NCBI GenBank assembly: GCA_914767715.1
Contig: OU612072.1
Coordinates: 19,594,001 to 19,654,000, forward strand
From: Membranipora membranacea
Lineage: Eukaryota; Bryozoa; Gymnolaemata; Cheilostomatida; Membraniporidae
Length of the DNA stretch: 60,000 nt
Reading direction: 5' to 3'
In this document: positions 1-10,115 of the stretch, piece by piece
Layout: every line of letters starts with the position of its first letter
How positions within the stretch are numbered: the stretch's first letter is position 1
Made by a program: the position numbers and the translations under genes
Notes under the pieces: generated by a model
Databases searched by the model: none
What the model was told of the DNA's origin: nothing
Seen by the model: the letters and a program-made list of their open reading frames with translations, nothing else

Positions 1-471
1 GTGATGCCTCAATATCATGAGTTCAAGGAGAGCGTTGGGAACGAGACGAACAAAACTATCGTCTTAGATAAACAAACACCACCATCAATAGATATCTCTT
101 GTGATTTGTTCGTCAGTTCAGAAGGCTTAGTTTATGAATGGTTTTACAACGGATGGAAACTGAAAGAGAAAAAGGAAACATTACAGATAAATCTAACTAT
201 AACTGATCTAAAAAATGATGATAAATCGGACTGTATAGTGGGTTTTGGTAATAGTGAAACATCTAAGCAATACTCATGGATATTTAGAAGAACCGAGAGT
301 AAACAACTATCATACCTTCCCGTAATTCTGAGATCTGTGGCTGTTGTTGTTGTAGTTGTTGTTATTGCCCTTGTATTGTACTACAAAGGAAAACCACAGG
401 CACAAAGCAAACCAAGAAACACCGTAGCATCAAGAGGCAATCTCTTAGCTATAAATAAACCTCGCACATAA
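1..471 (+). CDS. Last exon of a three-Ig transmembrane receptor-like gene (copy A, 5' end outside window)
   Basis: The reading frame is open at the first base of the window, so this is the 3' part of exon 3 and the upstream exons lie outside. It encodes the third Ig-like domain: ISCDLFVSS with the first cysteine, the tryptophan of EWFYNG, and DKSDC in the F-strand cysteine position. Then come the conserved QYSWIF motif, a valine-rich transmembrane helix (about residues 107-128 here) and a short basic tail ending TAA at 469-471. N-glycosylation sequons are present (NLT). It is the closest relative of the broken copy at 19.9 kb (shared VKTIVL/NKTIVL and KQTPPSI segments). The sequence just after the stop still resembles a longer tail in the same frame. 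The role as a cell-surface receptor is inferred from architecture. Confidence 0.85.
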   Translation: MMPQYHEFKESVGNETNKTIVLDKQTPPSIDISCDLFVSSEGLVYEWFYNGWKLKEKKETLQINLTITDLKNDDKSDCIVGFGNSETSKQYSWIFRRTESKQLSYLPVILRSVAVVVVVVVIALVLYYKGKPQAQSKPRNTVASRGNLLAINKPRT

Positions 472-1078
472 CGAGGCGAAAATGAAGCTGGCTTGAAGCT
501 CATGACATCTGCCGATTAGTCTCACTTCCCGCCACGAAAACAAACTTCCACCATGATGCATCCAGCAGAGATTACAAATTTACCGCTACAGCAGCAGTAT
601 AGTCAAACCCAACAACTGCTACATATGGACTATTAGCGCCTCAACCAAGTGATGTAGTTTAACTATTATCATTTTATGCAGCAACAAGACCTGCAACGCA
701 TTCGGCAACCAATCCAATAGGCAACAACTGGTGACCAAATATCATACCAACCGGGTGGAAAAGAGTAAATGCAGCAAAAGTTGAGCCTTGAGCTCCGACC
801 TTATTGTGCATGTCACTGATAAAAAAGGCCGTGCTAGCGTCAGCCTAATTCTTCCATGTCAGTTTTCGATATGAGCTCATGTAAGGAGGTCAGAAAATGT
901 CACAACTAAATGGACAATTTCCTTTTTCAGACCTCGCTGGTGTCATCATTAAAAACTCTTCATTTTAAAATCAAAAGATATTGTTTGTTTTATGTTTGTT
1001 TTGTTTTTAAAGAGTTCAGGTGTTTAACAAAATATACAGTCATAAATCTCGTTACATCAATAATCCGGCTCAACTATA
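472..1078 (+). repeat. Conserved 3' flank of family copy A (first half), with decayed tail coding sequence
   Basis: This stretch aligns with the downstream flanks of the copies at 14.8 kb (16813-17440) and 19.9 kb. The first 250 bases, read in the frame of the preceding gene, give LMTSAD, then MHPAEITN and LQQQYSQTQQL with interrupting stops. These match the intact tail of the gene at 56 kb (ALSPADQ, MDAADITN, LLQQQYLHDQE). The block ends near 1078, where the alignment jumps to about 3265. Confidence 0.6.
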
Positions 1079-1348
1079 GGTATACACATGTGGCCTGTCT
1101 GCATTGAAATTAACGTTAAGATAATTAATCTATAAGAGTTATGTGTCCTATGTTATGCTTGTGAAAAATCTTGGGAATCCCCAGTAAGTAAGCTCAAAAA
1201 TGTAAACAATGACGTCAGGGAGTTAATTAGTGAAAATACTAGAGTTGAAACTGCAGGCAATCATGACCACAAATTTATGGCCAATCAAGATACTGTCTTG
1301 CTCATCGCCCTATAAATCACAATGTGTCAAACTTCAATCGTCTGAACC

Positions 1349-1664
1349 AGGGGTTCCCAACCTTTTTATTGCGGGGGGTCGCATCTACATATTGCAATGT
1401 CCCTGGGGGACCGCAACCTCACCGTAAATTAAACATTCATATATCGGTGTGCAGTGTTTTCATATCTGTAGTTGGGGATTTATTTATTGGAGCTCACCCA
1501 AATGCAATGGTTTGGGAATTATTATTGTACAAATGAGGAATGTAATAAATATAGGGATGAAAATTGTTTTCACGACAACACAATTTTCTAAGACGAGATG
1601 GGGGCCGTATTAAATTGGGTCGGGGCCGTATGCGGCACCAGGGCCACTCGTTTGGCAGCCCTTA
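1349..1664. mobile_element. Probable hAT-type MITE
   Basis: The left end reads AGGGGTTCCCAACC and the right end is a diverged inverted match (GGCTGCC, reverse complement strand). The element is flanked by TCTGAACC at 1341-1348 and TCTAAACC at 1665-1672, an 8-base target duplication with one mismatch, as expected for hAT elements. There is no transposase open frame, so it is non-autonomous. It sits inside the larger insertion that splits the 3' flank of copy A. Confidence 0.45.
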
Positions 1665-1685
1665 TCTAAACCATCAAATTATGCA

Positions 1686-3187
1686 ATGTCAGGCATTGAA
1701 AATAAATGTTTAATGACTTTCCTGACTGACATAAAAGCTATACACCCTCTTCAATTAGGATTCAGAAGTAATTACTCTTGCTCTGATGCTGTACATAAAG
1801 TGGTGTCAGATGTGCTCCACCAAAAGCAAAAAAATAGGTGTGTTATAGGAATGTTCTTGGACTTCTGTAAGGCTTTCGACTGTGTAAACCATGATATCTT
1901 GTTTAATAAACTCGCTTCTTATAAAATAATTGGTCCTTCATTGAAGTTGATAAAATCATTTCTTGATGACCGGCAACAATATGTATTATATAATCGAATT
2001 GCTTCAGAAAAAAAACCAATTAACATAGGTGTCCCACAGGGTTCAACTTTAGCTCCAACTTTATTTCTTGTGTTCATAAATGATATGTTAAATTTACCCC
2101 TGTCCTCAACTGCTTATGCGTATGCAGACGATACTGTATTTATATGCCATCAGAAAGATCCACAGTCTCTGGAGCAACATTGTAGGGGTGACTTGGGTGT
2201 CATCCAAGAATTGTGCTATAATAATCGGATGACCATAAATATAAAAAAATCCCATTACCTTGTTTTTGGCAATGCAAAACATAAATTTGATTTAAAATTC
2301 TCCAATACCACCCTGTTACGATCATCTACCACTAAACTACTCGGATTTACAATTAGTGATTCGATGTCATTTGATAATCATATTGAATATATAAAAACTA
2401 AAATACAAAAAAATACCAATTTGTTACAATTATGCAGAACATTTTTGACCACACAATCAGCCAGACAGTTTTACTTTCAATTCATACATTGCCACATCAT
2501 AAATGGAATACAATTTTTCTTGAATATCAGTCTAAAATATCAGCTAGATTGACTTTATGTTTATCAGAAAGCTGCGCTAAGAATTATTGCAAATATTCAT
2601 TACAATCCAGTTCAATTATCAAATACGTTTTTCTTATGTCGTACTTTAAAAATATTGCCACTTCCAAGTCTTCTTATATATTTTAGTTCTCTCTATGCCT
2701 ACAGAATAATGTATAACAACACACCTAGCTATATTAATGATCTTTTTCTTTCTAGAAATCGAAGATACCCCAAGCGCGATAATTTTCTTATTTTACCTCC
2801 TAATGATAAACTAAACATTGCAATTGCTTCATCTTTTAATAATCTTCCTTTGTCAATACGCTCACTGAGCAAAGTAACATCATTTAAATCTGGCGTATTC
2901 AAATATCTTTTGTTTCAATTATAACGTTATCTTTTTATCTCTGCAACAAGTTTTGCCTCTGCACAATACTATAATGAAAATATCTTAACATTTTTATTTT
3001 CTCTCTTCTCAAAGACATCCTGTCTATTTCCACCTCACTACTGAAACATTTTAACTCATCTTCAGTCTCAAGCTTTCCTTTTTTTCTCTTTTCCTTTTCC
3101 TTTTTTTTTCGGCACTACTTGGAAAACATTCCGCTACTGGAATGAAATAGACTGCCAATAAAAGTGTAAAAAAAAAAAAAAAAAAAA
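1686..3187 (+). mobile_element. 5'-truncated non-LTR retrotransposon (CR1/Jockey-like LINE)
   Basis: The first frame (1686-2552) is a reverse transcriptase domain: LGFRSNYSCSDAV, LDFCKAFDCVNHDIL, IGVPQGSTLAPTLFLVFIND and the catalytic YADD in YAYADDTVF, followed by NNRMTINIKKSHYLVFG and LLGFTISD. Near 2550 a frameshift moves the rest of the ORF2 C-terminus into other frames (KAALRIIANIHYNP, then 2655-2924 with SLYAYRIMYNN and a final FKYLLFQL). A T-rich, pyrimidine-rich 3' UTR follows, ending in AATAAA-like sequence and a 20-base poly(A) at about 3168-3187. No endonuclease domain is present, so the copy is truncated at the 5' end and dead. The clade call comes from RT motifs only. Confidence 0.85.
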
Positions 3188-3264
3188 CTAACTAGGGACC
3201 ACTGGTGTTTTACATAACCTTACTAAACTAAATAAAACAGCGAGAGAGAGCATATGCGCGTTAT

Positions 3265-3570
3265 AATAGTCATTGTTTCACCACCTTTATTTGTTGCCCA
3301 CAGGATTATATTGCCTCTGTCCATACGAAAGCCGACAGCAATGCCAGTGCACGTTCTTCAAGCTTTAACATCAATATCCAATTAAAAAATGAATCCTAAA
3401 ATTATATTTATCAAATATTTCCCATGAAAACAACAGCGATAAATTTCCATCACTTAATCACCATCAATCATAGGTGGTTATGTGTTTCAACAGGTTAACA
3501 GAAAATGGTATCATAATGGTTTTGAAGGAACTAAACGTTCTGAAAATTTGCTTGAATACTCAGATATCCC
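3265..3570 (+). repeat. Conserved 3' flank of copy A (second half, after the insertion)
   Basis: This aligns with 17440-17820 behind the 14.8 kb gene (GGATTATATTGCCTCTG and onward) and with about 22470-22600 behind the 19.9 kb copy (AATCACCATCAATCAT, GTGTTTC, AAAATGGTATCA). It continues the block that stops at 1078, so about 2.2 kb was inserted after the duplication. From 3571 to 3923 I see nothing recognisable. Confidence 0.55.
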
Positions 3571-3923
3571 ATCACCTTGTTACTTTTTCCTTCTACCATG
3601 TAAATGAATTACATGTATCTTATGTGAGCTTGCTATCCTACTACACATCTCCACCAATAATTTTTTAAGATAGATTTGCTGTGTGGTTATAACTCCAGTT
3701 TTCTATAATCATATTGTAGCAACCCAAACGCCACTCCTTGCTAATCCACTTCACATCATAAGACGAGCTGACTACATGGTCATAACAATAAAATAAACCT
3801 ACTACCCCATGTATGATTATAAGTATCCTGTTACCATATTATATTCAGTAAGTGCATTCTAGGTTAATATAACATACTGCTCTCTCTGTATAAAATATTC
3901 CCTCGTTCGTGTTAATACCGCCA

Positions 3924-4900
3924 CTATTCTAAAAAATAGATCGCATTGGGGTCTCTATTAAGTCTAATGCGTCTTCTCAAATTATATGGAACTTCTTTAT
4001 TCCTATGTTGTATGTGAGACTCAACATTTTCTGGTTCTAGAGATATGGTGGTACCTCTGTTTAGCATTGGCAATTCACCTACCTCTCCATTTGATATTGT
4101 TGGGTGAGCTGTACCTTCAAGGTCACTTACCCCAATGTCCTCAGTGTCCTTAGGTGTACACATTTTGGGCTGTTGTTTGATTTACAGAGGGGTTTGATCT
4201 GTGCATTTGTGTCAGTGACCCTTGAGACAAAGAATAATCCTATCCAGTGGACTATTAGTTTTGTTGATAACCCTTGTTTACCTACTGGGTTGTGTTTATA
4301 GAACCTGTCACCTTTACCTGGGAAGGTGTTGAATCTGTATCATAATAAAGCTTTTGAGATTATAAAGAAGCTGTCATATACGCCCTAGCTAACTACCAAA
4401 CTTGGCAAGTACAAATTTCATTTTGAGTAGGGTAACCCCCCTCTATTCCAGCTTGAGCAGGCCTTGGCGACAGCAATTTCAAGGATGTGAGTAATGGTCA
4501 TCTGAAGAATATATAAGCAGGCGAGTATAGTGGATGCATGCCACGACCGATTGATATCAAATCCGATGAAAGGAATGTGTTCAATCTTGTTGGGTTTCCC
4601 TACAGCAACAAATAATAAGCTAATTTTGCTTTCACCAGTCGAAATACTCTTTCTACTTTTTTCCCCGGTAATATTTGGTTGTAGTCTTTTTGGTAATATT
4701 AAGTAGATTATCTACCTGTCCCATCAACTCTCTAAGGAAGTTGGTACCTCTGTCTGAAAGTATGCTACTGTCTCTGCGGTCTACATACCTTGTGAAATGA
4801 TCTACACCGCACAGCAGATATTTGTCACACTCTCTGATTCAACTAATTGTCCTTCTACATGGATTGATACCATCTGCATTGGGTAGTCTGCTTGTTGTGA
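3924..4900 (-). mobile_element. Ty3/Gypsy-type polyprotein relic (integrase and its C-terminal end)
   Basis: Read on the minus strand from about 4900 downward, broken frames give integrase-core-like pieces (PMQMVSIHVEG, then SDRGTNF and LRELMGQ). Farther along is a C-terminal segment resembling the end of Gypsy pol (GLSTKLIVHWIG, FFVSRVTDTNAQI, CVHL) and a basic tail (YNLRRRIRLNRDP) in the open frame 4163-3924. Stops and frameshifts separate the pieces and no LTRs were recognised. Ty3/Gypsy fits better than BEL because of the HWIGPF-like module, but this rests on memory of the families. The relic abuts the broken Ig-family exon starting at about 4930. Confidence 0.6.
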
Positions 4901-4929
4901 CTTAAGTGGTACTTCCGTACATATCGATT

Positions 4930-5484
4930 TCCCCGGGTCTAAAGCAAATGGTATTAAATGGAAGCATATCAAACCTTTGTATGTTGGGTTCAAGGGCAGC
5001 TTCGGGGAGGAGACAGTTAAAACCATTGGCTTATCAACCATTGGATCATCTATAATTGAGCTCTCTTGTGATGTTTTCGTAAGCTCATCAGCATTAAGCC
5101 GTGCATGGTTCATCATTGGAGTAGATCAAATAGATCAAAGGGATGAATTGAAGATAGCTCTTAATATATCTAGCCTCAAAAGTAATGATAAGGTTGACTG
5201 TAGAGTGAGTTTGAAGGTTGGTCAATACTACCTAAACAATACACATGGTTATTTAGAAGCTATGAACTTCCGTGGCTTTTCCACTTATTTTGGAAACAGC
5301 GGCTTTTGTTGGTATAATTACTCTGGGTGTTTTAATTTTACCTGCAACGTATATCAAACTACAACCACAGAGTGCTGTCACACCAAAAGGAATAATTCTG
5401 AAACAGAAATCTACCCCAACAGCCATGACCCAGGCTGACCGATCTCATCTCTTGAAGCAATACAGAATTTCCTCGGATATGTAA
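4930..5484 (+). pseudogene. Exon 3 relic of the Ig-receptor family (copy I)
   Basis: Only the last exon is present. It starts in the middle of the conserved FPGSK motif (IDFPGSKANGIKWKHI), with the KVQR...GINISCTD segment missing, right next to the Gypsy relic. The third Ig domain is well kept (IELSCDVFVSSS, RAWFIIG, DKVDCRVS). A frameshift at about 5225-5250, where VGQ should lead to QYSWLF, breaks the frame. The transmembrane and tail parts continue in another frame (5272-5484: AAFVGIITLGVLILPATY ... ADRSHLLKQYRISSDM). The tail is nearly the same as that of the intact minus-strand gene at 31-33 kb (ADRSLLLKQYRIPSDL), its closest paralog. Confidence 0.85.
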
Positions 5485-6250
5485 AGAAACCAAACAAATG
5501 AAAACTGCAGCAACAACAAATACATAACCGGGAATGTTAAGAAATAGGGTCAACAAAATGAGTAATAATCTGTCGTCCTACAGCTAATCTGACAGAAAAT
5601 AGCAAACACGGTAACGAGACTCGAATCTCTATCTTGCATCCTGCTGATATTAATAGCCGTACTTTCTCCTGCCAGATTTTTCAGCCAGTTTAAAAACATA
5701 TGCTATTATGACCAATGGTTAGAGGATGTATCAAAAAATCATAATATCCAATCGTATAGGCTGAGCATGAAATCACTTTAAATGTCACTGAATTTCTTTT
5801 CAATGTAATCTAAGGCAGAAAGTTAATTTATGTTTTTCGTATCTTAACTTTTCATCTGTTTATCTTTATTTAGAAAAATACAGTTGGTAAATCCTATTGA
5901 GCTGTGAATCATTTGTGTTAGGGGTGGTGACTCAAGCCATATACTAAAACTGTGTTTCATAACACAATTAAGCTTAAACTAGCAAATATTGGCTTCAAAC
6001 ACATAACTTGGCACTATATACTAACACTGTAAAAGTTTTTCTGTTGATAAAAATCTTCATGCAAATCTCTATTTAGACTATTCATTGTTGCACCCAAGAA
6101 TCTCTCAAGATCGAACATTGCAATCTAGCATTCAGCGAAATTCACAACCCATCGAGCATCAAAATCAACATTTTCATTAATCGTCACACCTTAAAGATAT
6201 TGCAATCTTTTATGGCACAAATGTCCAATTGAAACGGATCCGCCCAATTT
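5485..6250 (+). repeat. 3' flank of copy I, shared in inverted orientation with 31225-30640
   Basis: Segments such as CATAACCGGGAATGTTA, CTGACAGAAAATAGCA, GAGACTCGAATCTCTAT and CATTGCAATCTAGCATTC recur on the minus strand downstream of the intact gene at 31-33 kb. The duplicated unit therefore covered the last exon plus over 700 bases of flank. No gene is seen in it. Confidence 0.6.
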
Positions 6251-6540
6251 TCCAATGTCACTTACCCACCAAGCCATTTTCCCACCTCCAGTTTTCCAAC
6301 CGATCCGTTAGGCTACCAGAATATTTTCCCACCAAGCCATTCTCCCACTTGGATGATACCCACTCTGCCACCTGGTTGTTCTCCCACCATCCTATTTTCC
6401 CACCTGGATGTTTTCCCACCAATATATTTTCCCACCTGTACATGTTCTGAACAAGCTGTATTCCCAGCAGGGTGCTTTCCCAACATGCCATTTTCCCTCC
6501 GAGACAAATTCCCATCGGACCACTTTTCCAACGAGAATAT
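6244..6540. repeat. Degenerate minisatellite, TTTTCCCACC-type units of about 16-20 bases
   Basis: About 15 imperfect units contain TTTTCCCACC or a close variant. They create overlapping open frames of PTKPFSH-type peptides on both strands. The units drift in length and run through all frames, so I treat this as non-coding. The same repeat, in opposite orientation, is at 12891-13145. Confidence 0.75.
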
Positions 6541-6734
6541 ATACCAGTGCTATTATTTTTCACAGTTTTTTCTGTAAAGCCTTATTTACAAGCTAAGCCA
6601 TTCATATTGAGAGACAATCCAAAACTAAACTCCTTGGCTATATGATACACGACACACCTTCATGGACTGATATCTAATCTATGGTATTCATATTTACTAT
6701 AATTTAGCCCTTGCTCACATAACAAATCCAATAT

Positions 6735-7185
6735 TTTTACTACAGAAGCGGGCTTTTAGGCTTATCGCCTTTGTTAATTTCATTCCAAAGCATCTGATAT
6801 CAACACAGGATCTTTCAAGATCATTAAATCTTCTCCCCTTACCACAGCTTGCCAGTTATATCTCTGCCATTTATGGCTATAAAATACTTAATATGTTGGC
6901 TCCATGTTATATATGTGAGCAGTTTTCATTTAATATACATCGTTTTTAGATGAGAGACATGCATTATCTTAAACCTCCATTGAACAATTTTCTTTGCAAT
7001 CTTTCTATAATTTTCGATAGCCTTCCGCAACATATCAGGTCTGCAAACAATTTAAAGATATTCCGACAATATGCATTTATGTATTACATGTCTAAGACAT
7101 ATCCATTTTCATTGTCAGTCTTTATCTTCCATATTTCTTCGTTATTTATTTATTCCACATTTATTTATTTTTTTCTTATCTTGGC
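6735..7185 (+). mobile_element. 3' fragment of a LINE ORF2
   Basis: Broken frames give the ORF2 C-terminal pattern of the LINE at 1.7-3.2 kb: QKRAFRLIAFVNFIPKHL, SRSLNLLPLPQLASYIS, IYGYKILN and then NNFLCNLSIIFDSLPQHIR with FRQYAFMYYM at 6950-7090. At least one in-frame stop interrupts it. No RT catalytic motif is present. From 7190 to 8465 I find no gene or repeat that I recognise. Confidence 0.6.
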
Positions 7186-8465
7186 ACAATAATAGGAAGA
7201 CCATCATTTTAATGACGAAGATTGAAAAAAAATATATGTCATGTTGCTTTAAAGTGGTTGAGTTAATTATATCCAACATATTCACTTCAAGCCAACATTG
7301 TAAAAAATGGCTTTGGAGGTTGAGCTTAGTGGGTTGATTTTGATTTGAGGTTTCAAGTGCACAAATATTTACATGTGGCTGATTTCGTGAAACTGGGCTC
7401 GTTGTTACAGCCAACCAAATTCATCATACCTGTATTATTTTATGTACCGATCAATCAAATCTGCATGATTGTTGAGCATAATCGAATAAATTCCAGAACA
7501 AGGGAAAGAACCTAAATTGTGGAGCCTAGAATTCACGATTTGGACATTTTCCCACGGGCGATGAAGGTTACCTATGTGTGATGCCTCCTGCATTTTGATA
7601 AATTTTGTTGTACAATTTAAAACTAAATCGACAATCAACCAACAAATGATTCAAAGAACATTAGGCCCATTTCATGTATACAATTTTTTCCGAGACAATG
7701 CCATATTATTGAAGCTACATCAATTATTCGCTTTGACCGTATCAACCATAAACAATATGAATACTCTTGACCGGAAACTTTTGGCTATTTGATATGGGCT
7801 CATATCCTCTCTTATTTAGTGCATTTCTCCTGAAGCATCAGTATTTTGTTATCCGCTGTATGAGAAATAGTCATTTGATTATTAAGAAGTGAAGGTTTTA
7901 CTGAATTAATTGCATCTGATGGAAAAGACTGATGGACTTTTGTTCCCCATTGTTGTTCTTTTTGCTACCAATCGAACTTTAGTATGGTGAACATGAAAGC
8001 TATCCGTACAAACACCACAAATTCAAGAGACACAGTGGTTATACCACAAGCAAGTTACCTTTACCCTTTTGTATCATATATCACATCAGATAATCTGATC
8101 TTTAGAATTGTTTACCATTGACATCTATAGAACAAGTTTGTTCCCTCATCGGAGCTGGAGGGGTATTTGAAAGGATTGCACCGAATCAGGGAGGATGCTT
8201 TCAATCCTGTAGCGTCCAGATTGAAGTATTTATATTATGTTGATGGTATCAATTTGAAATACCTTTCGAGACTTTAGAATTGTTTCCTGTTGTGCAAAGA
8301 AGGGACAACTACCTACAATGAGATGCCATTGTGATGACGGATGAGCGTGAAAATTGCATTGAAGAATCCGCGCTTGCATATATGAGTGGCCATTCAATGC
8401 AGGCCAGACACAGATGATGTCTGGTAATCTATAATTATAAGCAAAAGACAGATTCTCTCTCAGTT

Positions 8466-10115
8466 GTGGATAATCTCGAAGCCAAAAAAGCCACTGGTCC
8501 GGACAAAATCTCGTCACGAGCGATCAAAGAAAACAAGCTGATTATCCTCCCAATATTGGCATATCTTGTAAATTTGGTCAATGCGAATCCTGTGTTCCCA
8601 GACTGCTTAAAAATTGCACAAGTTACACCAAATTTTAAAAAAGGGGACACACAAAGTACTAATAACTATCGCCCAATATCAATCTTAAGCACTATTTCTA
8701 AAGTAGTTGAAAAAATTCTAAGTAACCAGATAATTGATTTTTAGAGACCAACTCAATTTTAACTGACTGCCAGTTTGGATTTAGAAGAGGCAAAAATACC
8801 ACCACTGCTATAAACAAGCTCATGGAACAATTGTATGAGAATTTTAACCGCTGCAACAGCACATTTGGCATATTATTAAATTTTTCAAAGGCGTTTGCTA
8901 CTATTAATCATGAAATTTTAGTCAAAAACTACCGTTTAATGGATTTTTACCCTGTGCCACATCTCTGATCGAAAATTACCTCAAAAACCGTAAACAATAT
9001 TTTATTGTAAATAATACTGTATCTCACTACCGTGACATCAACATAGGAGTACCCAAAGGTTCAAACCTGGTGCCACTTTCATTTTTGATTTACATAAACG
9101 ACCTCTTGAATGCAGCGCCTGCATTAAATTACATAGTGTATGCAGACGACACTAATATTTTTTTGTACATACCATGCTATTTTAAGTCAAGAATTAAACA
9201 AAGTTGAAAATTGGTGCTCAGCTAATAAACTAGTACTTAACTATTCCGAAACTTTTCAGGTAATTTTTAAATTCCCAAGAAAAGCTATCAGTGCCGATGA
9301 TCATGTTATCAAACTGAATACCAACACCCTTGAACTGAAAAATGAAGCTAAATTATGAGGTATTATCCTTGATTCAAAATTACTTTTAAGTCGCACATAA
9401 ATGCATTGTGCCAAAAATTAAATTTGGTTGTAATAATGATGCGTGTAGTAAGGCCATAAGTTGACGAAAAAACAATGATCGAACTATATTTTTCATTTTT
9501 TTACCAGCACCTGCTCTATGGAATAGAGTTCTGGGGCCATGCTGCTGAAAATGACCTTAAACAAGTAATAGTCCTCCAAAAACCTTGTGTGAGAGTGATT
9601 TTAAAGAAAAAAACCAGAGATCATGTTTCAACCCTTTTTAAGACTTTAAATATAATGCCTTTGAATATGCTACTCCAATACTGCTCTTTAAAACTATTTT
9701 TAAGCATTTTTGAATGAGTTTATCAACCCTCTTAAATCAGAGCATGATTATAACACAAGATTAAATAATTTACGAACAAAAAAGACCATAAACAAGCGAG
9801 GTGAGAGGTCCCTGTTGTGCCATGGTGTCAACCTGTACAACAGGTACCTTATGGGAGTGGAGACATGTACTCGGTCTGGTTCTTTGGGTGGCCTGGCGGC
9901 GCGCCTGTGGGTGGAGGGGGTTTGATTGTGTGCAGGTTGCGGATGTTTCGAGTGCGAGTGTGGCGCCGAAAGTTCTAGTCGGCCAGTCTCTGCTCTAGCT
10001 TCGTGCTATCTGACTGTCCCATTGCTTTTTAACTTTTTATATACCATTGATACCGTTTTACTCATTCTAGCTTTTATAGTAAGCAATAAACACACATAAA
10101 AATTTTTTTTTAAAT
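8466..10115 (+). mobile_element. Degenerate LINE with reverse transcriptase (second family)
   Basis: Consecutive broken frames carry RT motifs in order: LEAKKATGPDKISSRAIKEN at 8475, FPDCLKIAQVTPNFKKGD, NNYRPISILSTISKVVEK, then CQFGFRRGKNTTTAINKL, INIGVPKGSNLVPLSFLIYI and YADDTNIF near 9140. ENWCSANKLVLNYSE, GIEFWGHAAENDLKQV and RVILKKKTRDHVSTLFK follow, with a last frame to about 9925. The 3' UTR ends with AATAAACACACATAAA and a short A/T run near 10110. At least four frameshifts or stops make it non-functional. A second fragment of the same family lies at 46990-47640. Confidence 0.85.

Noticed and set aside
6258-6563. A repetitive 101-residue protein (minus) and overlapping plus-strand frames
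   Set aside because: They are produced by the minisatellite; unit lengths vary and are not multiples of three, so no frame is conserved.
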